Source: Ursus arctos (lineage: Eukaryota; Chordata; Mammalia; Carnivora; Ursidae). Taken from it: a stretch of DNA of 64,000 bases. Of the stretch, positions 13,111 through 25,126 are shown piece by piece (position 1 is the first letter of the stretch; every line of letters starts with the position of its first letter). The position numbers were made by a program, and so were the translations under genes. The DNA lies in NCBI RefSeq assembly GCF_023065955.2, contig NW_026622819.1, positions 2,217,501 through 2,281,500 on the forward strand, in the 5' to 3' direction. The notes below the pieces were generated by a model that was not told the origin of the DNA, searched no databases, and was given only the letters and a program-made list of their open reading frames with translations.

Positions 13111-14853
13111 CATTGCCCTGCCCACGGACCACTCACGGCCCGGAGCGTGGCTCAAGCAGGCCTCCCTCTGACAGGTTGGATCTGGACAGGACTAGGCATG
13201 GGGAACCCCGAGGGGCTGTGAACAACGGGGGCGCCCCTCTTCTGGTTACTTAAGTTCAGAGTGACTTAGCAATCCAGCCGCCAGTGGCCGTCAAACAGAT
13301 GGGCCTACCTCTGAGACGAGGAGCAGCCCACAACAGCGCTGGCTTTGAGAACACGGGGTCACCTCTCCTCTCGCGGCTTCCACGTGGCCATGCGGCACTG
13401 GCGTGGAGCCGGGAATCACACGGCGGCACGCGGACTCCTACCACGAGGCTGCGGAGATGCTGCTTTCCCTCCTACACCAATTGGCATTTTCTCCCCTTTG
13501 CCACAAGAGCTCGGCACCTCTCCAGGCTGTTCCCGCGTGCAGCATGGCGTCAGGGGCCCCAGCGGGTTCTCCACGAGTCGCGGTTGGATGTCAAGTGCAA
13601 GCGGGCGATCAGAGGTGCCAGCAGGCTTGTGCAAATTAATGTGATGCTCTTTATAACTCCGTGAACGTATGACAAATGTGGCTTCCCAGGCAAGTGGCTT
13701 TACTACCATTATTGTTTACAGTGTTACAAAGTATCCCGATCCCCCATACCAGTGGGGTAGTTGTGTTCCCAAGAGGACTGTGCTGCTGTCAGCAAGCGGG
13801 CCAGACCAGACACCACCTGAGTGATGGGGAAGCTGGGAATGGCAGCGGGGCTGGGTGGGAGTGATGGAAACACAGCCCTTGCAAGGGCACAGCCGGCTCG
13901 CAGAACGTGGGGAATGGGAACGGCCAACAAACCCACTTTGCTGCCAGCGCTGAACACGGATGACCACCAAGCCAGTGGAAGCAAAGTGGGAGAGAGACAA
14001 AGCTCGTCTCTGGACCTGGAGTAGAGCCTGGGATACCACGTATTGGGGTCTCTCTCCTCCCTCCCTCCTTCGGTACCAGGCAGAGTCCTGGGTTCCGTGC
14101 CCTCCCTCCTCTCCTCTTGTTCAAGGTGCACCTGCCGCGTTCCCCACATTGTCCTGCCACACTGCACTGGCTTCTTTCGTGCAACGGAGCGCAAGAGAAA
14201 TACCAGACTCTGGATGGTCAGACTCCCAGGGACACCCGCTCCGGTGCACTGTCCGGCCCGGCAGTAGAAAGCGCTAGCTCTGCCTGGGGTCCTGGGCCGA
14301 GCTGTGCACATTCTATTCTAACCACCACATCTGTGAAACAGAGCACCTCGCGCAGGTGCCCTGATGGTGGGATCTGGCCAGCTGCCAACCTGGAGAGTAT
14401 CGGGGAGCTTTCTCACCCGGGGGCAAGCACAGAAGACGAGCAAGGAGGCCGATTTGGGTGGCTCTGCGCTGACCGGCCGAGCGCAGCAGCCTGTCTCCAT
14501 CTGGCCTCTCCCGGTGCTGCTGACCCCTGCCAAAGTGAAGGAAGACTCAGTCCCAGAACCATTGATCCAGGGCCATCTCTGGAGGATGGTCAGTAGGACA
14601 GCTGACGAGGTATCCAGGACACGAGGCTCAGTGCCCGGACTGATGGGGAAGCCGTGCAATCCTATCAGATCGGTGCCCTCACCAATCAATAAGGGTGATC
14701 AATCAGAGAAATGTGGGCATCCAAACAGCCAAAACTGTGAGAATAAAGATACTCAACTTCACTTACCAGGAAAATACAAGTCACAATCTCATAGATTTAC
14801 AAATATGCAAAACCCTGAGCCATGTGGATGTTGGGGAACTGTAGGAAAAGTAT

Positions 14854-14877
14854 GGGGTCGGGGGGTCGGGGTCTGGG
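14854..14877 (+). promoter_or_regulatory. G-quadruplex motif
   Basis: Four G runs of 4, 6, 4 and 3 bases are separated by loops of 2, 2 and 3 bases. This fits the canonical intramolecular quadruplex pattern with very short loops, which are usually the most stable. No promoter is visible beside it. Confidence 0.75.
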
Positions 14878-15269
14878 CGGTCATGTGGTCGGTTCCCCCA
14901 GGGAAGGTGAGAGGGCCCAAGGGCATGGAGGCCCTGCCAGAGCCAGCCCGGGACAGCCAGGGGCTCCTGTGCCTGCTCCGTCTCCGAGCAAGGACTTGGG
15001 CTCATCCACAGAGTTTGAATCGTAATGAAAGGTGACACGTCCACACAGGCCGCGGTGAGATCCAGCGGACACAGCCCCCTCAGTCTAGACTGCGTGAGAC
15101 ACTGGGGAGTCTACACTTTTATTATTTTGAGGAAACACACTCCGTCGTGAAGAAAGTCTTTTTTTGATCAAATTCTAACGTCAAAATCTCCATGGCTCTT
15201 TGGTTTTGAACAGCGAGAGTCCTGTTTCCTTTCCCTGACAATTAGCATGCAGACTTTCACATCAGGGTC

Positions 15270-15510
15270 CCAAGCGTCCCCAGGCAGCGGCCGGACGCCA
15301 CCGCGGGCGGAAACGTAAGGCTGTGGGCCTGTCGGAGCCCTGGGCCCGGCCCTGCACACGACCGCGCGGCCGCGACTCCTCCTGGGCACCTCCCGTCTCA
15401 GAGACACGCCTCTGTCCCCGACACTCTCTCCGTGGGATGAAGGTCATGTCAGGCCCGCTGGGCCACCCCGTCAGGAAGCTGACATGAACGCCGGCCCCCG
15501 GGCCTCTGGC
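15270..15510. promoter_or_regulatory. CpG-island-like patch
   Basis: Hand count gives about 25 CpG in about 240 bases at roughly two-thirds GC, an observed/expected ratio near 0.9. That meets the common island thresholds (over 200 bases, over 50% GC, ratio over 0.6). It includes a NotI-type site gcggccgc near 15367. No TATA box, first exon or open frame with a domain adjoins it. It may be an orphan island or a GC-rich patch that escaped CpG decay. Confidence 0.5.
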
Positions 15511-16149
15511 AAGAGGCATTCCACAGCACTGAAAAGAAAACAGGCATTTTCTTGGCCTGCCTCCTGCTACCACACCGTGCAGGATGACCGGATTTGACCG
15601 AATCTTGTGATTTTCATCTGGTTTTTGCAGCTTAGTTTTATTGTCCTTAAGTGAGGTGGGGAAAGGAAACTCGCGTTAATGGGTTGCAGATTGCAGACCC
15701 TGGTCCCATTCATCGCCCCCGCGTGCAGGAGGAGACAGCACGGGTGCTACCGTGTGTGCGTGAGGGAACTACAGACTCCGGGCCCTTACCTGCACCCCCA
15801 CATGTGAGACATGACCATCCCGAGACAGCTTGGAGACCTGGGCCGTGAGCTCTTTCGACCACACGTGTCCCTTCTGTTCCGGAGGCTCCATGGTGTTGGG
15901 ACAACTGCCTTGCTGACCAAATGCTCTCAACAAGTTTTTCTAGAACTAAAGATAACTCATACTTGCATGAGCTGGAAATGCTCGGCTGACTCAGGGCAGT
16001 CAGCAGAGCTGGGGAGAAATGAACGTGTAGGCCACCTGACACCCCCAGAGCAACACCCTCGATATGCAGCAAACGTTCTAACAGGAAAACGGACAAAGCA
16101 CATATGCAGACAGTCTATGAGAAGAAAATAAACTCCAGTGAAACATCTA

Positions 16150-17040
16150 AAGGAAATCTTATCCACTAGCAACAACATTTAATTTTTTTGTACATTTAAA
16201 GAGTGATCAGGGGCGCCTGGGTGGCTCAGTCGTTAAGCATCTGCCTTTGGCTCAGGGCGTGATCCCGGCGGTCTGGGATCGAGCCCCACATCAGGCTCCT
16301 CCGCTGGAAGCCTGCTTCTTCCTCTCCCACTCCCCCTGCTTGTGTTCCCTCTCTCGCTGGCTGTCTGTCTCTGTCAAATAAATAAATAAAATCTTTAAAA
16401 AAAAATAAAGAGTGATCACATTTTCTGCCTATTGGTTTAGCCAAGATTCAAGAAACGATCTGACCTGTTCTGGTAAAGCGCATGCTCACCCTTGGGGAGG
16501 ACATGCACTGGTACCAGCTCTCTGGAGAGAAATTGGCAACATTGTCCCAAAGCCTTAAAACGTGCATCCCCACCAATGACTCCATTTCTAGGAATTTACC
16601 CCCCAAAATCACTGGACAAATGTGCAAAGGTTCTTACTTTAGGAGAGTGAACTGAGCAATGTGTGTAATAGCGACAAGTTAGAAATAACTTGGACATCCA
16701 GAAGTAGGTGTTTGGGTAAATAAAGTGTGCTGTTGCATTCTAGCGGAATGAGATGTCTTCGAAAATAAAGACAAAGATCTTTATTTATAGACATGGAGGT
16801 ATGTTCATAATTTATTGCTATATCAAAAGCTACGGAGTAGTACAATCTCATTTTAATAAAACGTGGAAGGATAGGCAGAAGCAAAACAAACAGTCGGAAG
16901 GCAGTGTGGTGTATTCAGGGCTTCCCGTAGATAATCCGTGGGGTGTTTCCTCTTTTATATGCTTCTGTGTTTGCTGGCGTTTTTCATGTATAATGGATAT
17001 CATGTACTTTCATAATTAGGAAAAATAATTACAATTTTAC
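16150..17040 (+). mobile_element. Old L1 (L1M-type) 3' end, interrupted by a SINE
   Basis: The sequence after the SINE follows the end of ORF2 of old mammalian L1s: a ttttctgcctattgg segment, then tggtaccagctctctgg, ggcaacattg, atttctaggaatttacc and tggacatccag. The 3' untranslated region follows, with ttttatatgcttctgtg and tttcataattagg. Frames are broken by many changes, so no protein survives. The 5' limit is uncertain, with AT-rich sequence from about 16150. The SINE at 16210-16405 lies inside it, so the L1 is older. Confidence 0.75.
16197..16418 (+). mobile_element. Carnivore SINE, full-length, with target-site duplication
   Basis: The element runs from ggggcgcctgggtggctcag at 16210 to the A-rich end at about 16405. 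The tRNA-related head has an A-box-like tggctcagtcg and a B-box-like gggatcgagcc, followed by a CT-rich body and the aaata tail. The 13-base duplication taaagagtgatca is present without mismatch at 16197-16209 and 16406-16418. This is the best reference copy in the window and sits inside an older L1. Confidence 0.97.
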
Positions 17041-17618
17041 AAAACATGGTCTGCCTCTCCGTTGCTTATGAGCAGTTGACAATGACCAGGAACTCTATCT
17101 CCTGGTTACCACAGCTCCTTTCTACTTTTCCAGAGAGCTGTTTGCAGTAATGCTCTGGTGTCTGTTCCTTTCATTCTGAAGCATTTTGAAGCACCCGGGC
17201 TCTTTGCATTCCCATAACGTTATGCAACATCTAGCTTTGAGCAGCTAGTTATGGATACAAACCCCTTTTCCTCTGGCTTTCTTCATTGTTTGCAGTTTTT
17301 CTTAAAAAGCCACAAAATGTTTCTATAACTATCTGAAATTCTTGTTTTCCCTTTTGAAAATTTTCTTTATAAATGTTTTCAATCACTAGTCTCTTTAAGC
17401 TTTATAAAGTTGGCATGTATAAAATGTTACCTGACTCTGACACATTAGCCTCCCTTATCCTTGTGAATATGTTTTTCTAAGAAACACACAGGGGACAATG
17501 TCTAAGGGTTACTGACTTTAACAAATAACAGTTTGCATTTGGCCAGTGTTTCAGCTGATGTCCTTCCTGTACTTCAGGGTGCAGGCTGGGACCCCGTGCT
17601 GCTTTCAGTGCTCACACC

Positions 17619-18004
17619 TGCTATGGGTTGAACTGTGTCCCTTCAAATTTGACGTGCTGAAACCCTAACTCCCAGCCCTCGGAATGTGACCTTGTTTGGA
17701 GATGAAGTCTTTACGAAGGTCATCCTGTTGGGGTGAGGCCATCAGGAGAAACCTGGGCCCATAGGATGAGGTGTATCAGAATAGGGACGGAGAGCACATG
17801 AAGAGACCCCAGGGATAAGTGTGCAGGGAGGGAAGACCACGCGGGGTCACAGCAGGAAGGCGGCCGTCTGCGTGCCCCGAGACAGACCCCAAGAAACCCA
17901 GCCTGCCCACACCTGGATCGGGGACTTCTGGGAGAAAACAAATGTGTATTGTCCAAGTCCCCGGCTTGCAGGACTTTGTCCCGGCGGCCCAAGCAGAAAA
18001 TACA
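17619..18004 (+). mobile_element. MaLR-type solo LTR (MLT1/MST-like)
   Basis: From memory of the family, this follows a mammalian MaLR LTR. It opens tgctatgggttgaactgtgt, continues with ccctaactcccag, gaatgtgaccttgtttggag, gatgaagtctt and agaccacgcggggtcac, and ends with a ggactttgtcccggcggccc segment. Length is about 385 bases, usual for the family. No partner LTR or internal region was found, so it is probably a solo LTR. The subfamily cannot be fixed without alignment. Confidence 0.75.
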
Positions 18005-21000
18005 TCTGCCTTTCACGATCTTGATGTATCTAAAGCACCCCAGTTAATTATTTGTAGAATAATTTGGGTCTGTCTCCTATTTCCCCAGGGTTAGAAGGAT
18101 GTCGTGAAATTTTGGCAAGAGGCCCCTAGAAATGAGATCGTGTCCTCTACAGGATGTCACGGCAACAGCCTCGTGGTCCTGCCACCTCACCGCTGACGTG
18201 TCTGCCGGGCCTCTCGGCTTCCAGGCTTCCGCAGGTAGTGGGGCTCCCCTGTACCGTCAGGTTTGACACCTGTGCGACGGTCCTGGCAGCTGCTCAGGGC
18301 AGCGGAAGCCAGGCACGAGGTGAGCAGGACTCTGAACTCTCTCTATGACTTCTCTGTTTGTCTAGTAGTAGTTCAAAACAGCAAATGAAAAGCAAAACAA
18401 AATAGTAGAACTCTATTTATCAGAGAGCTCATGGACGTTTTCTGAAAAAAAAATAGATGATTCTCTCAAAAAAGCTTGTCAAAACAGACATCTCCAAATC
18501 CAGGCACTAAGATGGATGGAGGGACAGCGAGAGAGGGTATTCTCAAACAGAGACGGGGCCGGCAAGCCAGCCGTCGAGGACCATGACACTGATGGAAGGG
18601 CCCAACAGGCTTGGGAAGATTGGTCTTCGTTCCTCTGGGCTTAGGGACCTGAGTCTGAACAGCCACAAGCTGGGTGAAGACGCCATCGCGTTAAAGACTC
18701 AGCGACAGTGAGGCCGTGCGGTGTTGTGTCAGGTGCAGGCGTTGAGCATGGCCCCGTGTGCGAGACCCGTGTGCGAGACCTCTGAGTAAATCCAGCGCCT
18801 GGCGTGGAGTCAGTTCCCTTCTGCTGTTTAAACATCTCAAACAGAAGGCAAAACAAAGCCAGATTCAAAACAAAATGAAGAAAAGCAGCGGCCGCCAGAT
18901 TCCTGAGCTGTGGCTTCAGGACTCGTGAGCACTCGTGGGGTCCCTCGAAGACAGACGGAGTGGCGCTGCCCGGGTCGACGGTCCTGGCGGTCCTGCGTCA
19001 TTCGTCACTGTTATCACTTGAGCACTGCCTTCAGTAGTGGGGGCGGGGCGGTCGGAGACACTGCGTGTGCCAGGATGCTGGGACCCGGTCCTGTTAGAGC
19101 GTCGGATCGGGACCGTAGTAAGGCACACAACTTCCCTCCAGGAGCCATGCGATAGGGCAGAAGAGAACCCAGCATGGAACTGGGCTCCCTTCTGAGTGCA
19201 GCGAGGACAGTGGGATTTAAAGGTGAGGAGCATGGTGGGGGCAGCGGATAGAAGATGCCCCCGGCAGATATCAGGTGGAGGGTGTCTCACTAAGCAGACT
19301 GGGCAGGATTTCCGCTAGCTGGAGCTCTGTGGAGCCTGAAGTTTGCGGCAAGAGAAAGAGGTCTCCATCGGGGCTGAGACACAGAGTGGGAACAAAAAGG
19401 GTTTTCACCTCCCAAAATCTCACATCCCTCCGGGCTCTGGCTTTGAGGGAGGCTGGGAGGGGCTGATAGTGCCCGAAGGACCCATGACTCTGGGATGGCC
19501 TTGCAGATGATAGGTTCCAACCCCGACAAAGGTGACTCTTTGGTCTCCATCCCACTCGCCCCCTGGATTTAGCATTTGGGAAGATTGCCCTTGAGAGTCA
19601 GAGACCCTGAGGCTCCAAGAAGAGGTCCAGTTTCAACTGCATCTGTGCCTGGAGGCTGAGCTTTCAACAGTAGTGAACGCATTATCCCCGCGATGGCAAT
19701 CAGCCAATTTAAAGTTTTGTTTAACTACTTTGTTATTCAATTATTTTCTTTGCTTTTCTAATGAAGGATAAGAGAAGTTCATATCTCCCCAACAATCTTG
19801 GCCATAGAAAGGCATTAAATATATATGGGGAGCTGGGGTCAGAAGAAAAGGACAAAGACAGCAGTGGTCCATGGCCAGCCAGTGCAGGGCGCACTGTTGA
19901 CTCAGGAGAAGGAGGGAAAGCAGCAGGCCTTCTTCTCTCCGAGCTCCCCACATCGTCATCTTTTACTTAGAGATTTTTATATTTAATTATTTATGATACT
20001 ACCCATGACTTAGCCACTGCCAAAGTTGTTCTCATAATTTAGGGACCATGAGAAGAATATGCATAAGGCTGATGTCAGAGGCCTCACCCATCTGGGGGCA
20101 GAGTGCAAAGTACTTTCCAAGAGGCTTCCTTTAGCTCCGTCCAGAACACCTTTGACATCGCCCCTTTGAGTACACCACTTTTCCCGATCCCCAAATACCC
20201 TAAATCTCAACTGGACAATAGCTACACTTTGGCTAGAGTTAAGAATAGGACTGATCTTATCTTTCTCATTTATAATAACCAGAAAGATAAAAAAATTATC
20301 AACAAGCAATTAAAAATGTGTCATAGTGTCAGTTCTGGAAGGGAGAAAAAACACAACATATGCAGGTTATAAAAGGTATTATTTGATTTGAAGTTTTCCT
20401 GACAAAACTCAACCCACAGGGTTTCTGGCTATCAGCTACCCACCCGGGGAAATTTGATTTCCTGGAGATTATGCAGAAAGTGAGACCAGGTTCTAAATAT
20501 GTACTCAAAAAATGACATCATATGTTGTCTTAAATTTTCAGCCCTCTTTCAAATCACATTTTAAAATATTACAATGCAATACTAATTAATTTGCACAAAT
20601 TCCAGGCCTAGGAACGATAGACAAATAGACAATATGGTTGGTCTTTAGAATTATTGGCAGCATGTTGAAAGCAACGGAACAGGAGAAGTGCAGTGAGATC
20701 AGGACCTTCTAAATCCCCACAATGACATCGTGACAGCTAAGGCTTTTCAGCACTACCTCTCTAGCAGGCCCTTCGCTAGGTGATGCTTATATACTAGATC
20801 TTCCTTCAAATCTTTACGAGGGCACTGAAACGTATTGCTTCCGTCTGCAGAGCGCATCCTTTCAAAAGCAGGTAAAGTGGGACTTCCCCCTCCGTCCTCG
20901 TGGTTTCCCCAAGGCTGTGAGCCTCCTACTCCTTCTCCCCAGCCTGGACTTTCTCATCCTGGAGGGAGGGAAGAGGCAACCAACGGATGGATCTGGGAGG

Positions 21001-24000
21001 GGCCCAACCTCACTCTGCCAAGCGCTCTCCTTCCTCCTCCGTTCTGAGCTGCAGAGCAACTGGATGCTCTGTCTCTTTGCCACTTGCTCTGGAGTCTGAC
21101 CACACACGAGGCGCATGGTGAGTTTGTCTATTTTTAGGAAGAAGTCTTGGTAAACCCCTTTGGTTGCTGATCCAATGCCCCTTGCCTAATCACCTTCATC
21201 AGAAATAGAAGTAATATTTTGCTTGCATTTCCTTTCTTATTTCTTAACTGCTTTTGAGAATGGGAGAGAAAATACGGGTGTCTATGCATTGACCTGTTGG
21301 AACTCCAACCGACGGCTGTCCTACATGAGAGGGGACTGTTGGGGTGGGAGCAGCCCACAGAGGACAGTACCCTCGGCTCCCAGAAAGGCCAGAGGATTGA
21401 GGGTGCAGAGCTGATGTCCTCTATCCCTGGTTCCCTGATTATATCCCTCAGGAAGCCTCCAGGAATCTGATTCAATTATCACAACTGACTTTAGTTATTC
21501 CTGAATGTTTTGTTCTTTTCCATAAATTCCAAAGTCTGCATGAGTTTAGGGTAACCTGTTAGATTGTCTTCCTTCAGTCGGACCACTCCCAAATCAGACC
21601 AGCAGATACATTTGTGGAGACCTCAGACAAAGAGTGCCCCAGCTCTCCCCATAATCTATCCCAGGGTTTCTCCCTGAGTCCACAGAATAGGAAAACTCCC
21701 TGGCCTTGTACTCTCCCCAGTGCGTCCGTGTATCTGTCTCCAGACCCCATCCTCCAACCTTCTTTTTGTCACAGCACTGCCGTAAGCATTAAGAAACCTA
21801 ACGCTATGTCTTGGTCACCAACCAATTCAATGCCTAACCAGGTTTGCCATTCCAAGGAAAAACCTGTATTCCAGGCCTATCGTGTCCCATCCAGCCCCCA
21901 TCAAACTAGCTTCTGGTGTGTCCCATTCTGATCAATGTGCTTATACGTCCCCCATCAATTGTTAAACTTTAGCCTATGACCGAGGAGCCTCGGTGAGCAC
22001 ACTCTTTGCCCCTTGCCCTAATCTCCATAATCATGCACGCGTCTGAAGTGATTGCATGTTCACCCATCCTTCTTAAAGTAGGCCCTCAGCAATCTTGACG
22101 TTGTCTCCATGCACAAAACCTAAAAGATTACGTTATTCTAAGAAAGCAATTCTGTTTTTTCCCCCAAATTGAGGAGCTTCAATGTTACTTCCATATCGTA
22201 GTGCAGCAAGTGAACATATGTGTCCCCCCTGTTTCCAGGCCAGGCTGCTCCTCTGCGTGCAGCCCCCAGAACACAGCTGGGTCTGTGTTACGGAAGGAGG
22301 CCTTGAACCCCTGCTCATGCCCCTGTCTCCAATCCCCAAAGAGTTCTGCTCCCTGCCCCCTGCAACTTGCATTTCTGTGCCCTGTTTGATTTGTGGGTTT
22401 GTGTGGGGCACACGCGTTGCATAAAGACACGATTGTTAAGCCTGGGCCAATGGGGGGTTATCTTGTATATGAAATCCTTTACTTGGCTGGTATCACTGTA
22501 AGATCTAGATTTCCTTCTACAGCTATCCCCTCAAGCCCACATCATGTTCTTTCCCAGCTTTAACACCCTGTTGGAGATTCAACTACCTTCCAGTTTCCAA
22601 TCTGTGTTCAGCTTGCTTGCCAAGGAGAGGCATCTGGTAGACAACGCACCTCCTGGGGTTGTAACCGAACACCATCACAGTCACTGAACATCTGAATTAC
22701 AGCATACATAAAATGTACATAGTACAGTTTCCTGTGAAAACGTAGTCCTTCTCAGCCGATCCTACTTAGTAAAGGATTTTCAAAATCATCTGTAATGAAA
22801 ATCTTCCAAGGAACATTTGTCTTTTCCTGTTTCCTGTCATCCATGGAACAAATTTCTTTCTCTTTGCGTGGAATTCCCCCGTGTGTGTAGTGTTAAGGGA
22901 CACAACACCCCATGACTTCCATAATGGGAGCCAACAGGGATGTCTTTCTTTCCCTGCTTCCTGGAAGCCAGAGGTTTTTCCTGTGACCTTCCCACCCAAG
23001 AGCTTGCATTTTTAAGGAAAACCTCAAAATCTGCTTGGCACTTTGGGGCTTCTCCACTGGGATTAAGGGAAGACCAGCCTCCAGGTTTCGTGTCTAAAAC
23101 TCCTGCTCCTCACTCCCTCGGCCCTGCTCATGTTTCTCTCTGGTCTGCCACTGACTCTGAGCCACCCATGTCCTTCTGCATCCCTTCCTTGCCTAAGCTG
23201 GGAGAGTTGACCACAAACCCAGGGTGAGAGTCACATGACACGTTGCAGTAAATGGAATCCCAATCTGGCTCTATTTCCCTATCATTCTATACTTCACCTT
23301 ATAGCATGGGATTACCCAGTGTGGGAAAGCCCATTAGTTAAAATAGACCATACCTCTGCATATCTTACTGCAAATATTATATAAGACCAAAATGATAGAC
23401 TTTATAGGACTATGTCACATTTCTCATGTTTATTATTGTTTATGAAGGTCTATGTTAACAAACGAAAAATTCTATTGGAAATTTTTACATTACTTTTCAT
23501 AAATGTCTACTTGAATGTTGCTTCTTGTATCTTAATCTAGGATGGAAATTTTCATTTTTAAACAAAGGCATCCTGTTGAACAACATTGTCATCATTTTCC
23601 AATGACAGTTTATTTAGATCGCACGTTTTCTCCTTCGGCGGCTTCAGATCACCAAATTCACTATATATACCTCAGATGTTTCTACTTGGAAACTTGAGAG
23701 TTTTTTCCTTGTATTTTGTATGAATGTTGTGCTAACATTTGTCTTAAAATTGTTTTAAAGCTTTCCTAATTCACAATGATACTGGACACAGGTTAATATT
23801 AGTTGGGGAGTTGTTAACCCCCTGCTATTTATCTAGCTTATCCAATGAGACGCTGATGCTTGATGCCCACTGCCTCGGGCCTTACAACTTCCTTTCTCTC
23901 TTCGGGTCAGGACCAGTATCCACTTGTCTGTAGGAGACGGGGCATTTCAAGTCCTGGGCTCTGAGCCCACAGTTGGAGACAGGATGACTGCTGCATTCCG

Positions 24001-24284
24001 GAGTCCGACCCCCAGGCCCGCTGCCAAGCATTCAGACACCATGACAGGAGCTCAGTTTCAAGCAATCTGCCCACAGGAACTTGGAATAGGTTTCCTGGTT
24101 GTGTGTTTCTTCATGGAGGGCCCCTGCGGGAGCCTGCTGCAAAAGATCCCATCAAACTAATAGGTGCTAGGATTTTTAGTTTGAAGACTCCCTGGTTGTG
24201 AGGAAAATATGCGTGATTAACCTCAAGCACTCGCGCTGTTGAGCAAATGTTCAGAGAGGCTGAGAGGCAGCCTGACGATGGCAA
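18005..24284. other. Gene-free, unique or unassigned sequence
   Basis: No gene is supported. A small tandem duplication of gtgtgcgagacc lies near 18.76 kb. A MIR-like remnant is noted at about 20.73-20.9 kb. The segment 21.6-22.7 kb has a fairly even pyrimidine-rich composition that suggests an old unrecognised repeat, but I cannot name a family. Around 23.3-23.8 kb the DNA is AT-rich and featureless to my eye. Confidence 0.5.
20735..20900 (+). mobile_element. Ancient MIR-like remnant
   Basis: The run gacagctaaggcttttcagc, then ttcgctaggtgatgctta, then cttcaaatctttacgagggc, follows the order of a common ancient mammalian SINE segment (cagctaac ... gcactgtgctaggtgctt ... catttaatcctcacaac ... 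gaggc). Divergence is high. The family name is tentative. Confidence 0.45.
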
Positions 24285-25126
24285 AAAGCAGCCAAGGATC
24301 AGGGAAATACAAATCAAAACCACAATGAGATGCCACCTCACACTGGTCAGAGTGGCTAAAATGAACAACTCAGGAAACAACAGATGTTTGTGAGGATGTG
24401 GAAAGGGGAACCCCTTATACTGTTGGTGGGAATGCAAGCTGGTGCAGCCACTCTGGAAAACAGTGTGGAGGTTCCTCAAAAAGTTGAAAATAGAGCTACC
24501 TTATGACCCAGCAATTTCACTACTATTTATCCCCAAGGATACAAACATAGTGATCCGAAGAGGCACCTGCACCCCAATGTTTACAGCAGCAATGTCCACA
24601 ATAACCAAACAATGGAAAGAGCCCAGACGTCCATCAATAGCTGAATGGATAAAGAAGATGTGGTGTAATTATATACAATGTAATATTACTCAGCCATCAA
24701 AAGAATGAAATCTTGCCATTTGCAACAAGGTGGATGGAACTAAAGGGTATTATGCTAAGCAAAATAAGTCAATCAGAGAAAGACAAATACCATATGATTT
24801 CACTCATGTGAAATTTAAGAAACAAAACATAAACATAAGGGAAGGGAAGGGAAGGGAAGGAAAAATAAAAGAAGATAAAAACAGAGAGGAGGAAAACCAT
24901 AAGAGACTCTTAACTCTAGGAAACAAACTGAGGGTTGCTGGAGGGGAGGTGGGTGGGGGGATGGGATGATTGGGTGACGGGCATTAAGGAGGGCACGTGA
25001 TGGAATGAGCACTGGGTGTTGTATACAGGTGATGAATCACTAAATTCTACCCCTACAACCAATAGTACTGTATGTTAACTAAATTGAATTTAAATTAAGA
25101 AAGTAGAAAGAAAGCAGCCAAGGGTC
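24285..25126 (+). mobile_element. Carnivore L1, 5'-truncated, with target-site duplication
   Basis: An approximately 810-base L1 3' end. The C-terminal end of ORF2 is recognisable (tgagatgccacctcacactg, ctgttggtgggaatgcaa, ggataaagaagatgtggtg). Then comes a 3' untranslated region with an aaggg polypurine stretch (24838-24862) and the terminal actgggtgttgtatacaggt segment. The insertion is bounded by aaagcagccaaggatc at 24285-24300 and aaagcagccaagggtc at 25111-25126, a 16-base duplication with one mismatch. The longest remaining frame is 24442-24708. With most of ORF2 missing it cannot move by itself. Confidence 0.95.

Larger units (their letters stand above)
5339..16149. other. Gene-free, mostly unique sequence
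   Basis: No supported gene. GC-rich stretches (about 6.9-9.7, 11.0-11.2, 13.1-14.6 and 14.8-15.6 kb) alternate with AT-rich ones (5.5-6.6 and 9.77-10.5 kb). ORFs such as 13724-14311 (minus, 195 codons) and 14364-15035 (plus, 223 codons) overlap each other's regions on opposite strands and show no domain, as expected by chance at high GC. Individual motifs are listed separately. Confidence 0.6.

Noticed and set aside
13724..14311. 195-codon minus-strand ORF
   Set aside because: Other frames are open on both strands over the same stretch; no domain or splice context.
14364..15035. 223-codon plus-strand ORF
   Set aside because: Overlaps a domain-less minus-strand frame (14318-14689) and GC-rich DNA; no family resemblance.
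16210..16285. tRNA-like A-box and B-box sequence
   Set aside because: Head of a SINE, not a functional tRNA gene; it cannot fold into a complete cloverleaf with a clear anticodon arm by eye.
24442..24708. 88-codon ORF
   Set aside because: It is the C-terminal remnant of L1 ORF2 within a truncated insertion, not a host gene.
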